Origin: an uncultured Chlamydiae bacterium
GTDB taxonomy: Bacteria > Chlamydiota > Chlamydiia > Chlamydiales > SM23-39
Length of the DNA stretch: 64,000 bases
Direction: 5' to 3'
NCBI GenBank assembly: GCA_903893545.1
Contig: CAITMJ010000009.1
Span: forward strand, 62,001-126,000
Each line of letters begins with the position of its first letter. The stretch's first letter is position 1. Positions 44,183 through 52,323 of the stretch are shown here, piece after piece. Under the pieces are notes generated by a model. The model was given only the letters and a program-made list of their open reading frames with translations, was not told where the DNA came from and did no database searches. The position numbers and the translations under genes were made by a program.

Positions 44183-45735
44183 AACGATCTCAAAGTTTTG
44201 TGAAACTCTGCATTTTCTATTCGGGAAGTGGCCACTTCGAGAATGCAGGGTTTGCCTTCTTGAAGAGCTTTTTTTAATGTTTCTTCAGAGTTTGCAAAAG
44301 CATATCCGAGGCGAAATAGTTTTGCGGCTTCTTGAAAAGTATATCCATGAGAAAAGCCCCAGAGCTTATCGAACTGCGGATCGGAGGCGACGGCCAAATG
44401 GGAGAAGATTCCACACCCGTCGTTATTCGAGACGATCAAAATAACGGGCAGATTTTCTAAGAGGGCCAATGAATTGAGATCGTGCAGAGTGCCTAAATCT
44501 CCCACGATGGCGAGAATGGGGCTCTCTAGTCCTTTTGAAAGACCGGCAATGGAGGCGATATTGCCGTCGATGCCGGAAACGCCGCGATGGGAAAAAAAGC
44601 CTTTGGCTTTTGCGGGAAATAAGAACCACTCAGCTTCTCGAATCGGCATGCTGGCCCCAAGGAAAACGCCCCAATTGCGAAGATCGAGCGTCGAGAGGAT
44701 TTTCATCATTGCAGTTTCTGTGAAGGGTCGTGGGATAGAAAGTATTTTTCCAGTCGCGTGGTCAAGCTCTTGCCAGGTTTGCAGCCAAGCAGGATTTGAG
44801 TTAGTGCGAAAAGAGACGGCATCGACGCTTGCATGGATTTTCCCTGTGATGAGATTGGAGGGATCATTCCAGTGGGGATGCGAGGAGATGTGTAGATAGC
44901 TCGAGGGGGGATTTTTCGCGAGCCATTCCATGAGCCGTTTGGAGGTCAACCTTTCGCCGAAATGGAGGATGCAATCGGGTTTTGGGGCTGCTTCCAATAG
45001 ATAGTCGAAGTGATGGATTTGCTCTGGAGTGGGAAATGTTCTTGCCGAAGAGAGGATGCTGGCAAAAACGGGCCATTGAAGTTCTTTTGCGACTGCAAGG
45101 GCTGCATGAATGTCTGATCGTTTGGGGAGGCGGCCGATTAGAATGATCCCTTTTTCCGGAAGAGTTTGGGGAGGGAGCTTGGAATAGGTAGCCGCTTCTA
45201 AAACGATGGGCTTTCCGGCAGTTTGGATCTCATTTGGCAAATAGAGGGGATCTCGAAAAGGGCAATTGATGTGGACAGGGCCTGGATGAGGGTAGAGAGA
45301 ATGAAAAACGGCCTGGGCCGCTTTGGACCGGATTGCTTTTTCTGGCATTGCGGGATCGAGATCAAATTGAAAGCGGACGAAGTTTTGAAAGATTTTGATC
45401 TGGTCGCTCGTTTGATTTTCTGAGGCATTTCTCAGCTCAGGCGGACGATCTGCTGTCAAAAGAAGGAGAGGGATCGAGGAGTGGTGCGCTTCCATGACTG
45501 CAGGGAGAAGATTGCCGACCGCAGTGCCGGAGGTGGTGATGACAGCCGTCGGGCTTTCTTTTCCAAGCGCGCAGCCCATCGCATAAAAGCCAAGGCCTCG
45601 CTCGTCAAAATGGCGGTGTAGGCGCGCCTTTGGATGGCGAGAGACGGCGACTGCCAAGGGAGAACTTCGACTGCCTGGCGCAAGGAAAAAATCAGTCACT
45701 CCTTGCTGGACTAATTGATCGATGAAGGCAGTCAT
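44161..45735 (-). CDS. menD: SEPHCHC synthase MenD
   Basis: The ATG at 45735 overlaps the menF stop (ATGA) and gives 524 residues. This thiamine-diphosphate enzyme has FFLAPGSRSSPLAVA, the glutamate in HFDERGLGFYAMG, VITTSGTAVGNLLPA, LLLTADRPPELRN and the ThDP-binding GDLGTLHDLNSL through SNNDGCGIF. It adds the 2-oxoglutarate-derived succinyl unit to isochorismate. It is the third men gene of the operon. Confidence 0.93.
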   Translation of the reverse strand: MTAFIDQLVQQGVTDFFLAPGSRSSPLAVAVSRHPKARLHRHFDERGLGFYAMGCALGKESPTAVITTSGTAVGNLLPAVMEAHHSSIPLLLLTADRPPELRNASENQTSDQIKIFQNFVRFQFDLDPAMPEKAIRSKAAQAVFHSLYPHPGPVHINCPFRDPLYLPNEIQTAGKPIVLEAATYSKLPPQTLPEKGIILIGRLPKRSDIHAALAVAKELQWPVFASILSSARTFPTPEQIHHFDYLLEAAPKPDCILHFGERLTSKRLMEWLAKNPPSSYLHISSHPHWNDPSNLITGKIHASVDAVSFRTNSNPAWLQTWQELDHATGKILSIPRPFTETAMMKILSTLDLRNWGVFLGASMPIREAEWFLFPAKAKGFFSHRGVSGIDGNIASIAGLSKGLESPILAIVGDLGTLHDLNSLALLENLPVILIVSNNDGCGIFSHLAVASDPQFDKLWGFSHGYTFQEAAKLFRLGYAFANSEETLKKALQEGKPCILEVATSRIENAEFHKTLRSLCSPATV

Positions 45736-46628
45736 AGGAAAATCCCCTCGTAGAGAGAAAGTTTTGCTTCGAGCTCTTCCCATTCTACTTGCCAGTCGGA
45801 CCCGGCGACAATGCCGGCGCCGGTGTAGCAGTGGACTGTAGAGCCCTCTACATGGCAGCAGCGGATGCAGACTGTCGAGTCGGCCTGGTTCTCTTTACTC
45901 CAACCGATGACGCCTCCATACAGCCCTCGCCTAAAAGGCTCTTCCGATTCGATCCAATCGAGAGCTGTTTGCTTCGGAGTGCCGCAAAGCGCAGGGGTTG
46001 GATGGAGAGCCTTTACAAGGTCGTGATCGGATATGTTTTGCTGCAAAAGAGCAGTTCCACGAGAGTAGAAATGCTCTAGATTAGCTGTCTTGTGGATACT
46101 AGGCGGGGTGAATTGAAATTCTTTGAAGTACTCTTCTACAAATTTAAATTCGCGAAAGTCTTTTTCTGAAAGGGTTTTTCCCTGTTTTGCCGTACCTGCG
46201 AGTACATCTACAAATAGGTTTTGCTCTTGGCGGCGAAAAAGTCTTTCTGGGCTTGCGCCTAAAAAAGCGCTGCTGTCCAGTTCAATGCAAAATAAAGAAG
46301 CTCCCTGCGCTTTTTTTTCAAGCGCTGCGGCGATGCGGAAAGGATCTGGAGCGGTCGATAAAAAAAAGGTCGTTTTTCTTGCGAGAACAACTTTTTGTAA
46401 GACGTTCTTCTCGATCTGCTCGAGAGCTTTTTCTACCATTTGGCGCCATTGGCCGCGGGTTGGCTGATCGATTCTCTTCTTAAAGGTAAGAGGATCTGAC
46501 GGAGAAGGTAAGGAGGTGATTATTTGGCCGGAAAGGGGGGTTAAATCGCCGATAAAAGGCTGCAAAAAAAAATGGGCGCCGTTTGGCGGGTGGGCCCCTT
46601 CTTTAGAGCGCCAGAAGATACGATTCAC
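45732..46628 (-). CDS. menF: Isochorismate synthase MenF (short form)
   Basis: The C-terminal half is a normal chorismate-utilising domain: QKVVLARKT with the catalytic lysine, FLGASPERLF, VDVLAGTAKQGKT, FVEEYFKEF, LHPTPALCGTPKQTA, GLYGGVIGW and CYTGAGIVAGSDW. At 298 residues the protein lacks over 100 residues of the N-terminal half found in E. coli MenF (431). Only an initial FWRSKEGAH-like strand remains. It converts chorismate to isochorismate. ATGA overlaps join it to menG before it and menD after it. Confidence 0.88.
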   Translation of the reverse strand: MNRIFWRSKEGAHPPNGAHFFLQPFIGDLTPLSGQIITSLPSPSDPLTFKKRIDQPTRGQWRQMVEKALEQIEKNVLQKVVLARKTTFFLSTAPDPFRIAAALEKKAQGASLFCIELDSSAFLGASPERLFRRQEQNLFVDVLAGTAKQGKTLSEKDFREFKFVEEYFKEFQFTPPSIHKTANLEHFYSRGTALLQQNISDHDLVKALHPTPALCGTPKQTALDWIESEEPFRRGLYGGVIGWSKENQADSTVCIRCCHVEGSTVHCYTGAGIVAGSDWQVEWEELEAKLSLYEGIFL

Positions 46629-47299
46629 AATTTTTCACCTATATACAGGCTGACGGATCCAAAATTCATCGGGATCTGCTTTAAGGAGGAAAATCCGGCG
46701 GTTTTTAGGAGGGCTAAAAATGCATCGCCGCTTGGAAAGGTTTCGATGGTTCGATTCAAATAGCGGTATGCTGGCAAATTCTTGGAGAGAAGGCCGCCGA
46801 GCCTTGGCAAAATATTCCGGAGGTAAAAGAGGAAAAATGGGCGGATCCATTTATTTGGCATCGAAAATTCGAGAATGAGGCATCGACCTCTTGGCCGAAG
46901 AATGCGGTAGATTTCTTTTAAAGAAGAGAGCGGATCGGGGACGTTGCGGATCCCGAAGGAAAAGGTCGCGGCGTCGAATGTTTCTGGTGCAAAGGCGAGT
47001 TTTTGCGCATCGCCATAGATAAGCTCCGCTTTATTCTTTAATTTTGTGCGGCCGATTTTTAGCATCTCTTCGGCTAAATCGATTCCGACTGCTTTTTGAA
47101 TAGAGACGCCTGAACGGTAGAGGGCGGCGATTTGGTCGCCTGTTCCCGTTGCAAGGTCGAGAATCTCGAGATGGGGTTTTAGCGGGAGAAACCGCGCGAC
47201 TTTTTTTCTCCAGCGGACATCTTGGCCAAAAGAGAGGATCCGGTTGACCATGTCATAGGTAGGAGAAATCGCATCGAACATTTTTGGAACATCAGACAT
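46625..47299 (-). CDS. ubiE: Demethylmenaquinone methyltransferase MenG/UbiE
   Basis: The 224-residue enzyme shows the UbiE family signature: MFDAISPTYDMVNRILSFG, LDLATGTGDQIA (SAM site), FDAATFSFGIRNVPD and GRCLILEFSMP. It performs the last step, methylating demethylmenaquinone. It begins 19 bp after the FMN reductase gene and overlaps menF by ATGA. Confidence 0.93.
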   Translation of the reverse strand: MSDVPKMFDAISPTYDMVNRILSFGQDVRWRKKVARFLPLKPHLEILDLATGTGDQIAALYRSGVSIQKAVGIDLAEEMLKIGRTKLKNKAELIYGDAQKLAFAPETFDAATFSFGIRNVPDPLSSLKEIYRILRPRGRCLILEFSMPNKWIRPFFLFYLRNILPRLGGLLSKNLPAYRYLNRTIETFPSGDAFLALLKTAGFSSLKQIPMNFGSVSLYIGEKL

Positions 47300-47317
47300 A
47301 AGAGGGGCAAAGTATAA

Positions 47318-47860
47318 TTAAACGGTTTTTTGTATGCAAGAGAGGAGGGCAGCCAGGATCTCTGCAAGTTTTTGCCGAATTTTAGGATCGGTCAGGTTGC
47401 CGTCTGCATCGAATTTGTCTTGTGCAGATCCAATCATGAGCTCGGGTTTATTGAGCGCGTGCATATTGAGGGTCACAAAGACTTGTCGGAGGTGATATTG
47501 CGCGCGGGAGGTTCCTTGAAGAGATGGGGAAGCTCCTATGATTGCAACGGGCTTTCGGTCCCAAGCATTATCGCCATAAGGGCGAGAGCCCCAGTCTAAA
47601 GCGTTTTTCAGCACTCCTGGGATTGAATAGTTGTATTCAGGGGTTGCAATCAAGAGGGCGTCTGCGGCACGGATGCTCTTTTTTAAGTGGGCAACTCCTT
47701 CGGGAAGGGTCCCTTCATCCTCTTGGTTGTAGAGGGGGATGTTTTTGAGATCGAAAATTTCGAAACTGCAATGAGAAGGAGCCACTTCTTGCGCCGCTCG
47801 TAATAGGCCTCGGTTGTAGGACTGTTTGCGCAGGCTGCCTGCAATGCCGAGTATTTTCAT
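47318..47860 (-). CDS. NADPH-dependent FMN reductase family protein (possible quinone reductase)
   Basis: The 180-residue flavodoxin-fold enzyme begins MKILGIAGSLRKQSYNRG and has LLIATPEYNYSIPGVLKNALDW, the FMN and dimer motifs of the chromate/quinone reductase (ChrR/YieF) group. It is the first gene of the men operon (18 bp before ubiE), so reduction of a quinone is a sensible guess for its role. The operon promoter should lie in the 105 bp between this gene and the divergent transporter. Confidence 0.82.
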   Translation of the reverse strand: MKILGIAGSLRKQSYNRGLLRAAQEVAPSHCSFEIFDLKNIPLYNQEDEGTLPEGVAHLKKSIRAADALLIATPEYNYSIPGVLKNALDWGSRPYGDNAWDRKPVAIIGASPSLQGTSRAQYHLRQVFVTLNMHALNKPELMIGSAQDKFDADGNLTDPKIRQKLAEILAALLSCIQKTV

Positions 47861-47965
47861 GAAAACTTCTCCCTGATTAATAAAAAATATCTACAGAAGA
47901 AAAATTTTCGTCCACTTTTATCCTCATTTTTCATAACGTATCCCTACTAAATATTGGGCTAGGCT

Positions 47966-48835
47966 ATGAACGCCAATCTTTCAAAAGGGATTTTCTGGGT
48001 ACTTTTAGCCGTCTTTTTTTATTCTTGCGGGCACGGCGCTGTCGCTACGATTTCTCCTGAAATCCCCGTGGTTCAGATCCAGTTTTTACAATATCTATCC
48101 GCTTCCGTATTTCTCTTGTTTTTTTTAGGAAAAAAATCGCTGCAAAAGCCGACGAATATAAAACTTTATTTATTCCGGTGTTTGATGGGGGTGGGGGCGG
48201 CATTTACGTTCATGGCGGCTTACCGGCAGCTAAATCTCTTCAATGCGACGCTTTTAAACATGACGAGCCCTTTTTATATGCCGGTAATCGGAGCTCTTTG
48301 GTTAAAAGAAAAGTATTCGCCGCTCATTTGGCCTGTATTGGCGCTTGGCTTTTGCGGAACGGCTCTTATTTTCCCTCCTTCTAAGGAAATGTTCCAGACG
48401 GGGGCGATTTTTGCCTTGGCATCTGGGCTCTTAAGCGCTATTGCCCTTTCGTCTTTACGCGCGCTGAGTCAAAAGAACGAGCCGGCGGCAAAAGTGGTTT
48501 TCTTCTACATGGCTTTTGGAACTATTTTTACCGGTTGCATCTGCTTTTTTCATGCACAACCTTTAAAAGTCACTGATTGCATGCTAGGAATTTTTGGCGG
48601 CCTCTGTTTAGGGATCAATCAGATGTGCTTATTCCGCGCCTTTCAGCTTGCAACCACGAGTTCTTTGGCTCCCTTTGCCTACTTTTCATTCCCTTTTAGC
48701 GCAATGATCGACTGGTTTATTTTCGATAAACCCATCCAATTTCAAGTTCTTTTAGGCGCTATATTGATCGGCTGTTGCGGGATTCTAACGCATCGCATCT
48801 ACTTACTGCGCCAGCCTTTCTTAAAGAAAGACTGA
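47966..48835 (+). CDS. EamA/DMT-family transporter
   Basis: The 289-residue protein has ten hydrophobic helices in two similar halves (each opening with an EamA-like unit, KGIFWVLLAVFFYSCGHGA and TGAIFALASGLLSAIALSS). The end is basic. The family exports or takes up metabolites such as amino acids, nucleotide sugars or SAM. Chlamydial relatives include a SAM transporter, but I cannot assign the substrate. It is divergent from the men operon. Confidence 0.8.
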   Translation: MNANLSKGIFWVLLAVFFYSCGHGAVATISPEIPVVQIQFLQYLSASVFLLFFLGKKSLQKPTNIKLYLFRCLMGVGAAFTFMAAYRQLNLFNATLLNMTSPFYMPVIGALWLKEKYSPLIWPVLALGFCGTALIFPPSKEMFQTGAIFALASGLLSAIALSSLRALSQKNEPAAKVVFFYMAFGTIFTGCICFFHAQPLKVTDCMLGIFGGLCLGINQMCLFRAFQLATTSSLAPFAYFSFPFSAMIDWFIFDKPIQFQVLLGAILIGCCGILTHRIYLLRQPFLKKD

Positions 48836-48904
48836 TTAATTTTTTAACCACCAAGAGAAAATCAGAGAAATTAATCATTTTTCTTCGGTGCTCTCGGTGG
48901 TTAA
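48833..48904. repeat. Two interleaved inverted repeats after the DMT transporter
   Basis: Repeat 1 pairs TGATTAATTT (48833-48842) with AAATTAATCA (48868-48877). Repeat 2 pairs TTAACCACCAAGAG (48844-48857) with CTCTCGGTGGTTAA (48891-48904, one mismatch). Each left arm precedes the other's right arm, so only one hairpin, or a pseudoknot, can form. Repeat 1 starts at the transporter stop codon. The ends resemble a small palindromic element. Confidence 0.7.
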
Positions 48905-48944
48905 ATTTTATCGAATGTGTATAGTTAGAAAAAAAAGGATGTTT

Positions 48945-49328
48945 ATGCCTCAGCCTCCGTCTATCATTCCCGTCGAAAGCCAAGGTCCTAATTTCGATCC
49001 TATGGATCTTGTCGTCCAAGATTTAATCTCGATCGAAACACTTCTACTGCAGATGGATCCTCACGATCTATCAGGGTTTGAAAAATGCTATCGAGCTCTC
49101 GCTCCTTTGCAAAACATCGTTGCAGGGCACATCGACCTTCTCTCGGATGAACCCTATCATTTTTCCCATACCCGCAGAGCCGCGTTGCATAAACAAAATG
49201 CGGCGATTTTCCTCAATCTCGAAGGACTTGCCGGAGCGACAAAGCCTTTGAATGAAGCGGAATTTAAGAAATTTATGAAAGTCATCGAGCAGGCTTTATC
49301 GAACTTCGATAACGAGCTGATTCCGTAA
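48945..49328 (+). CDS. Small protein of unknown function
   Basis: The ATG at 48945 follows AAGGA at good spacing; frames starting at 48888 would run through the inverted repeat. The 127-residue protein is soluble, proline-rich at its start and then helical (MDLVVQDLISIETLLLQMDP, HIDLLSDEPYHFSHTRRAALHKQNAAIFLNL split). No family is recognised. Its end overlaps the convergent O-antigen-ligase-like gene by 33 bp. Confidence 0.6.
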   Translation: MPQPPSIIPVESQGPNFDPMDLVVQDLISIETLLLQMDPHDLSGFEKCYRALAPLQNIVAGHIDLLSDEPYHFSHTRRAALHKQNAAIFLNLEGLAGATKPLNEAEFKKFMKVIEQALSNFDNELIP

Positions 49329-50654
49329 TTGTCCATGCGCGGCTATTAGGCCTGCGGTCAAGAAAAAAAGAAGTCGGCCCATCTGGAAAAGAGTCGGGTA
49401 AAAATCACAGCAGCCAATAAATAATAACCCGATGAACATCGCAAGAAGCGATGGGAGAAAGGGAGATGGCTCTAGGCGACGAAAAGAGAGAAGGATAAAT
49501 GCAAGGAAGCAAAGAAGCGCTAGGGTTCCCATTTCTGCAGCCATCATCAGGTAGATGTTATGGGCGCCATTGACATGGGTCTTTGGATCGTTGTTTAAAA
49601 ATTCATGCGCCTGGATGGAAAATTGCTGAAAACCCACGCCAAAGAAGGGGTGTTTTTGGATCATTTGCAAGGCGAGGTTTTGTTGATCGATGCGAAATCC
49701 ATCTGAACTACTGACGAGTGCATTGTAGTTGACCACTCCGCCTCGGTGGAATAATTGTTCTTGGAATAGAAATCCGATCAGGGCGGCAGAAGAAAAGAGA
49801 AGGATCGCCGCAGGCAAAGAGGTTTTTCTTTTTATCGCAAACCAAATGGCGGCCCCGATTGCAAAGGCAAAAATCGCCGCCCTTGAAAAGGTGAGGTTTA
49901 GCGCAAAGAGTTGGAGGAAAATAAGACCGCTCCAAAGCCATTTCTTCTTGGAAGCGGTAAAGAAATCGAGGCTAGCTAAGCTTGTCAGGGCCAAATAGCC
50001 TCCGAGGACATTTGGGTGAGCCGCTGTTCCCATCACCCGTACAACGACGTTTGTGTCATAAGAAATCCCAGCCCACCGATCGAGGATCCAACGGCATCCA
50101 TCGGGAACGTGAAAGGCTGAAGCTCCTGACATTGCGCGAGAAAAATTGGGTTCTCCTAAAATGCGAAGGCCAAATGATCCTTGATGGAAGTATTGGGCGA
50201 TTGCAAGCAGGGATTGGAGCGAGGCCATCGCGATGAGTGAGAGGAGGAGGATGCGGATGGTTTTATCTCGATCTCTTAAGTTGGCCGCCAATACAAAGAG
50301 AAACGCTCCAGTAAGCCATTGCCAGAGGCGCAAATAGAGGAGCGGGTAATTCCAGAGGGGGGAGGCAGCCACCGACAGCGCGCCAAAGAAGCAGATGCCC
50401 CAAAGAAAGGGTGCATTTTTCTCTAGAAATAATCGGCGGAAAGGGATTTTCAAGGCAAATAAGGCGATGAGAATGAGAACGGGGGCGATGAGATCGGAGG
50501 GGTAAAAATAGAGTTTTGTCTCGAACCATTTTGGCAAGGTAAGCCCTTCTGGGATAAGGCGATTGGAGAAAAAGCGCATCGGCTTATCGTATTTATGCTC
50601 GATGGGGATAGCAAAGATTAAACACGCAAAAAGGAATTTAAAAAAGGAATGCAT
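49296..50654 (-). CDS. O-antigen ligase/polymerase-like membrane protein (Wzy_C family)
   Basis: The 452-residue protein has about eleven hydrophobic segments and the family's large periplasmic loop. VMGTAAHPNVLGGYLAL, LTFSRAAIFAFAIG, HPFFGVGFQQF and the NGAHNIYLMMAAEMG motif (HNxYL) are the conserved Wzy_C stretches. WaaL/Wzy-type enzymes join polyprenyl-linked glycans to each other, to lipid A core or to protein. Together with the GT2/GT-C genes at 8.6-12.3 kb this hints at a lipid-linked glycan not expected in Chlamydiaceae. Confidence 0.8.
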   Translation of the reverse strand: MHSFFKFLFACLIFAIPIEHKYDKPMRFFSNRLIPEGLTLPKWFETKLYFYPSDLIAPVLILIALFALKIPFRRLFLEKNAPFLWGICFFGALSVAASPLWNYPLLYLRLWQWLTGAFLFVLAANLRDRDKTIRILLLSLIAMASLQSLLAIAQYFHQGSFGLRILGEPNFSRAMSGASAFHVPDGCRWILDRWAGISYDTNVVVRVMGTAAHPNVLGGYLALTSLASLDFFTASKKKWLWSGLIFLQLFALNLTFSRAAIFAFAIGAAIWFAIKRKTSLPAAILLFSSAALIGFLFQEQLFHRGGVVNYNALVSSSDGFRIDQQNLALQMIQKHPFFGVGFQQFSIQAHEFLNNDPKTHVNGAHNIYLMMAAEMGTLALLCFLAFILLSFRRLEPSPFLPSLLAMFIGLLFIGCCDFYPTLFQMGRLLFFLTAGLIAAHGQLRNQLVIEVR

Positions 50655-50681
50655 ATCCTCAAAAGAATATGGGAGACGAGG

Positions 50682-52130
50682 TTAAAAGAAAAGTAAGCTG
50701 ACACCCCAAGCGATCACGAAATAAATCGCCATAGAGAGGCAATCGTTAAACGCGGTGACAATAGGGCCCGCGGCAATCGCTGGGTCGACGCCGATGCGGG
50801 AGAAGAAAAGAGGAGAAAAGACGCCGAGAAGGGTTCCTGCGGTGCATCCACCGATGAGGCCAAAAGTGACAACTGTCGCGACAGCCAGGGAAGAACCATT
50901 GCCTCCAAGAAAATCAAAAGTATATACGATAAGGCCGCAGCCAATTCCAAAGATCACTCCCGTAACAAGGCCGCTCATCAGTTCTTTTGTGATCGTCTCA
51001 TGGCGAGAACCTAAAGAAAGGCCTCCTACTGCCATTGCGCGAATGAGCACCGTACTGCACTGCAGTCCAATATTTCCAGACATGCCGGTGATGAGAGGGA
51101 CAAAAAAGATCGCAAACATGAGAATCCCCTCATGTCTTTGGAAAAAGGACATGACGCCGACGTTGAGAAGACCGGCCATCAAAGTGACAAGAAGCCAGGG
51201 CGCCCTTGTGGTAAATCGCTTTGAAACCGAATCATGGGAGGCGAATTTTTCATGAGTACCTGCCATATGGGCGATCGTTTCGTCTGCGAGGTCTTCCATC
51301 GCCTCGACGATATCTTCGTGGGCAATCACCCCGACGAGGAAATTATCGATATCGACGACGGGAAGATAAGAGATCTTATACCGCTCTACGAGATCGATCA
51401 CTTCTTCTCGCGTAGTAGCGGGTTCTACTTTGTGTAGGATAGGGCGCATTACTTGAGCAAGTGGAGTGTGATTGGCATTGATCATCAAATTGCGCGCAGG
51501 GACGTGGCCTTGCAGCTCGCCTGAGTGGTTTAAAATGAAGATCCCTTTGGTAAAATCAATCCTGGGATTATCGCGGATATAGGCTGCGGCATCGGCGATG
51601 GTCATGTCCATGGTAAAGGCAAAAAACTCTGAGGTCATGAGACGGCCGGCGCTCTTTCGATCGTGTTTTTTGAGCTCCTTGATTCGAGTGGCCTTTTTGG
51701 GATCGATGAGTTCCATCAGGCGGCGAAAACGGCGCTCTGGCATATCTTCGATAAGCCAAACCGCTTCATCAGTGGGGACCCGTTCAAAGAGTTTTTTGAG
51801 TTCAGTATCGCTAAGTTCGCGGAAAAGGGCTAAACGGGTATCGCTATCGGTGTTGATGATGAATTTGATTTTCGCATCGCGACTGGGGAGTTTTTCATAC
51901 AGGACAGGACGGATGTTTGGCGGAAGATGGAAGGCGGCATAGGCGAGGTCGATGGGGGAGTATTCACAGGCGATTTTAGCGATGTCGTGAAGAAAAACCT
52001 TAGAGGTCTGCTGATGGACCGTTTTTTCGAGTTTTTCTTTGAGAAGATCGTCGATTTGGCCGGTTTTTGATTCTGCGCGAGGAGAGCTTTCTTGCTTGTC
52101 TTCAAGCTCTTCGACTAGATGGACTTCCAT
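50682..52130 (-). CDS. mgtE: Magnesium transporter MgtE
   Basis: The 482-residue protein has all MgtE parts: an acidic helical N domain (ALFRELSDTELKKLFERVP, VWLIEDMPERRFRRLM), two CBS domains (around RLMTSEFFAFTMDMTIADA and ISYLPVVDIDNFLVG) and a five-helix pore domain with SGNIGLQCSTVLIRAMAVGG and GPIVTAFNDCLSMAIYF. The cytosolic domains sense Mg and gate the channel. In Chlamydia mgtE lies near the dciA-gyrB-gyrA block, as here. Confidence 0.94.
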   Translation of the reverse strand: MEVHLVEELEDKQESSPRAESKTGQIDDLLKEKLEKTVHQQTSKVFLHDIAKIACEYSPIDLAYAAFHLPPNIRPVLYEKLPSRDAKIKFIINTDSDTRLALFRELSDTELKKLFERVPTDEAVWLIEDMPERRFRRLMELIDPKKATRIKELKKHDRKSAGRLMTSEFFAFTMDMTIADAAAYIRDNPRIDFTKGIFILNHSGELQGHVPARNLMINANHTPLAQVMRPILHKVEPATTREEVIDLVERYKISYLPVVDIDNFLVGVIAHEDIVEAMEDLADETIAHMAGTHEKFASHDSVSKRFTTRAPWLLVTLMAGLLNVGVMSFFQRHEGILMFAIFFVPLITGMSGNIGLQCSTVLIRAMAVGGLSLGSRHETITKELMSGLVTGVIFGIGCGLIVYTFDFLGGNGSSLAVATVVTFGLIGGCTAGTLLGVFSPLFFSRIGVDPAIAAGPIVTAFNDCLSMAIYFVIAWGVSLLFF

Positions 52131-52323
52131 GACTGCCTCCGAAACGTTTAGGAGGGGGGTACTAGTCCCTCGCTTATTTTAACACAGCGAACCTTCTTCC
52201 ATTTGTTGCTGCGCCTAGTATAGCTCTCCTAAAAGCTTTAGAGCAAGGAGGAACTTCTCTGTAGTAAATAAAGAGTTACCTCAGATAAGCTATACTAGAT
52301 CACAAAAAAACCCATGACAACGT

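Noticed and set aside
48888..48944. Upstream extension of the 127-residue protein
   Set aside because: It would translate the arm of the inverted repeat; the ATG at 48945 has a proper ribosome-binding site.
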